64,000 bases of DNA from Nansenia antarctica (Eukaryota > Chordata > Actinopteri > Argentiniformes > Microstomatidae). A program made the position numbers and the translations under genes. The notes beneath the pieces are model-generated. The model was given only the letters and a program-made list of their open reading frames with translations. It searched no databases and was not told the origin of the DNA. Each line of letters opens with the position of its first letter. The first letter of the stretch is position 1. This document shows positions 63,755-64,000 of this stretch, in pieces. The DNA is taken from contig OZ022339.1 of the NCBI GenBank assembly GCA_963989245.1, positions 28,777,517 to 28,841,516 of the forward strand, in the 5' to 3' direction.

Positions 63755-64000
63755 CAGCCTCTGTCCTCAGCCTCTGTCTTCAGTCTCTGTCTTCAGCCTC
63801 TGTCTTCAGCCTCTGTCCTCAGCCTCTGTCTTCAGCCTCTGTCCTCAGCCTCTGTCCTCAGACTCTGTCCTCCTCTGTCCTCAGACTCTGTCCTCCTCTG
63901 TCCTCAGCCTCTGTCCTCAGACTCTGTCCTCCTCTGTCCTCCTCTGTCCTCAACCTCTGTCCTCCTCTGTCCTCAGCCTCTGTCCTCAGCCTCTGTCCTC
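63755..64000. repeat. 13-bp minisatellite CCTCTGTCCTCAG, running off the window
   Basis: Units CCTCTGTCCTCAG and CCTCTGTCTTCAG, some shortened to CCTCTGT. The array continues past 64000. Confidence 0.95.

Overview
The window looks like gene-poor vertebrate DNA, almost certainly from a teleost fish. Reasons: dense (CA/GT)n and other microsatellites, vertebrate-type spacing with no bacterial features, and fish-type repeats, namely tRNA-derived SINEs, non-LTR retrotransposon 3' ends, hAT transposons and MITEs, and a Ty3/gypsy remnant with the Gmr1 gene order. The extreme tandem-repeat load and the Gmr1-like order make a cod-like (gadiform) fish my best guess; the sequence does not prove it. I found no convincing host gene or exon. 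Most long open frames are tandem repeats read through, whose period is a multiple of 3 or whose unit lacks stops in every frame.

Layout. 0-9 kb: large purine-rich and tetra/penta/27-bp tandem arrays in otherwise unique DNA. 9-21 kb: transposon-rich, with a Tx1/L1-like LINE end, two hAT elements with perfect 8-bp target-site duplications (TSDs), several LINE 3' ends and SINEs. 21-29 kb: palindromic MITE, telomere-like 18-bp minisatellite, CT arrays. 29.6-35.1 kb: a 30-bp minisatellite split by a hAT element, then a TG microsatellite split by a second hAT and by a 5'-truncated LINE whose endonuclease-bearing ORF is still open. 36-42 kb: a 0.7-kb MITE with 43-bp perfect inverted repeats, a LINE end running into a 27-bp minisatellite, and the disabled Gmr1-like element. 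42-50 kb: more arrays, a solo LTR inside a 13-bp minisatellite, nested SINEs, a 31-bp minisatellite. 50.4-53.4 kb: a decayed but long LINE with endonuclease and reverse-transcriptase pieces. 55.2-55.6 kb: a 407-bp miniature LTR retroelement. 55.7-64 kb: CA arrays, LINE and SINE fragments, palindromic MITEs, and a minisatellite running off the edge.

The strongest candidate for something undescribed is 55187-55593. It is a TRIM-like element with two ~150-bp LTRs, a 4-bp TSD, an 18-nt tRNA-Leu-type primer binding site, and a tRNA-derived pol III promoter (perfect A and B boxes) inside the downstream LTR. Next are the endonuclease-bearing LINE whose two flanks are near-identical TG/TATG microsatellite, and the repeated observation that mobile elements here sit inside tandem arrays.
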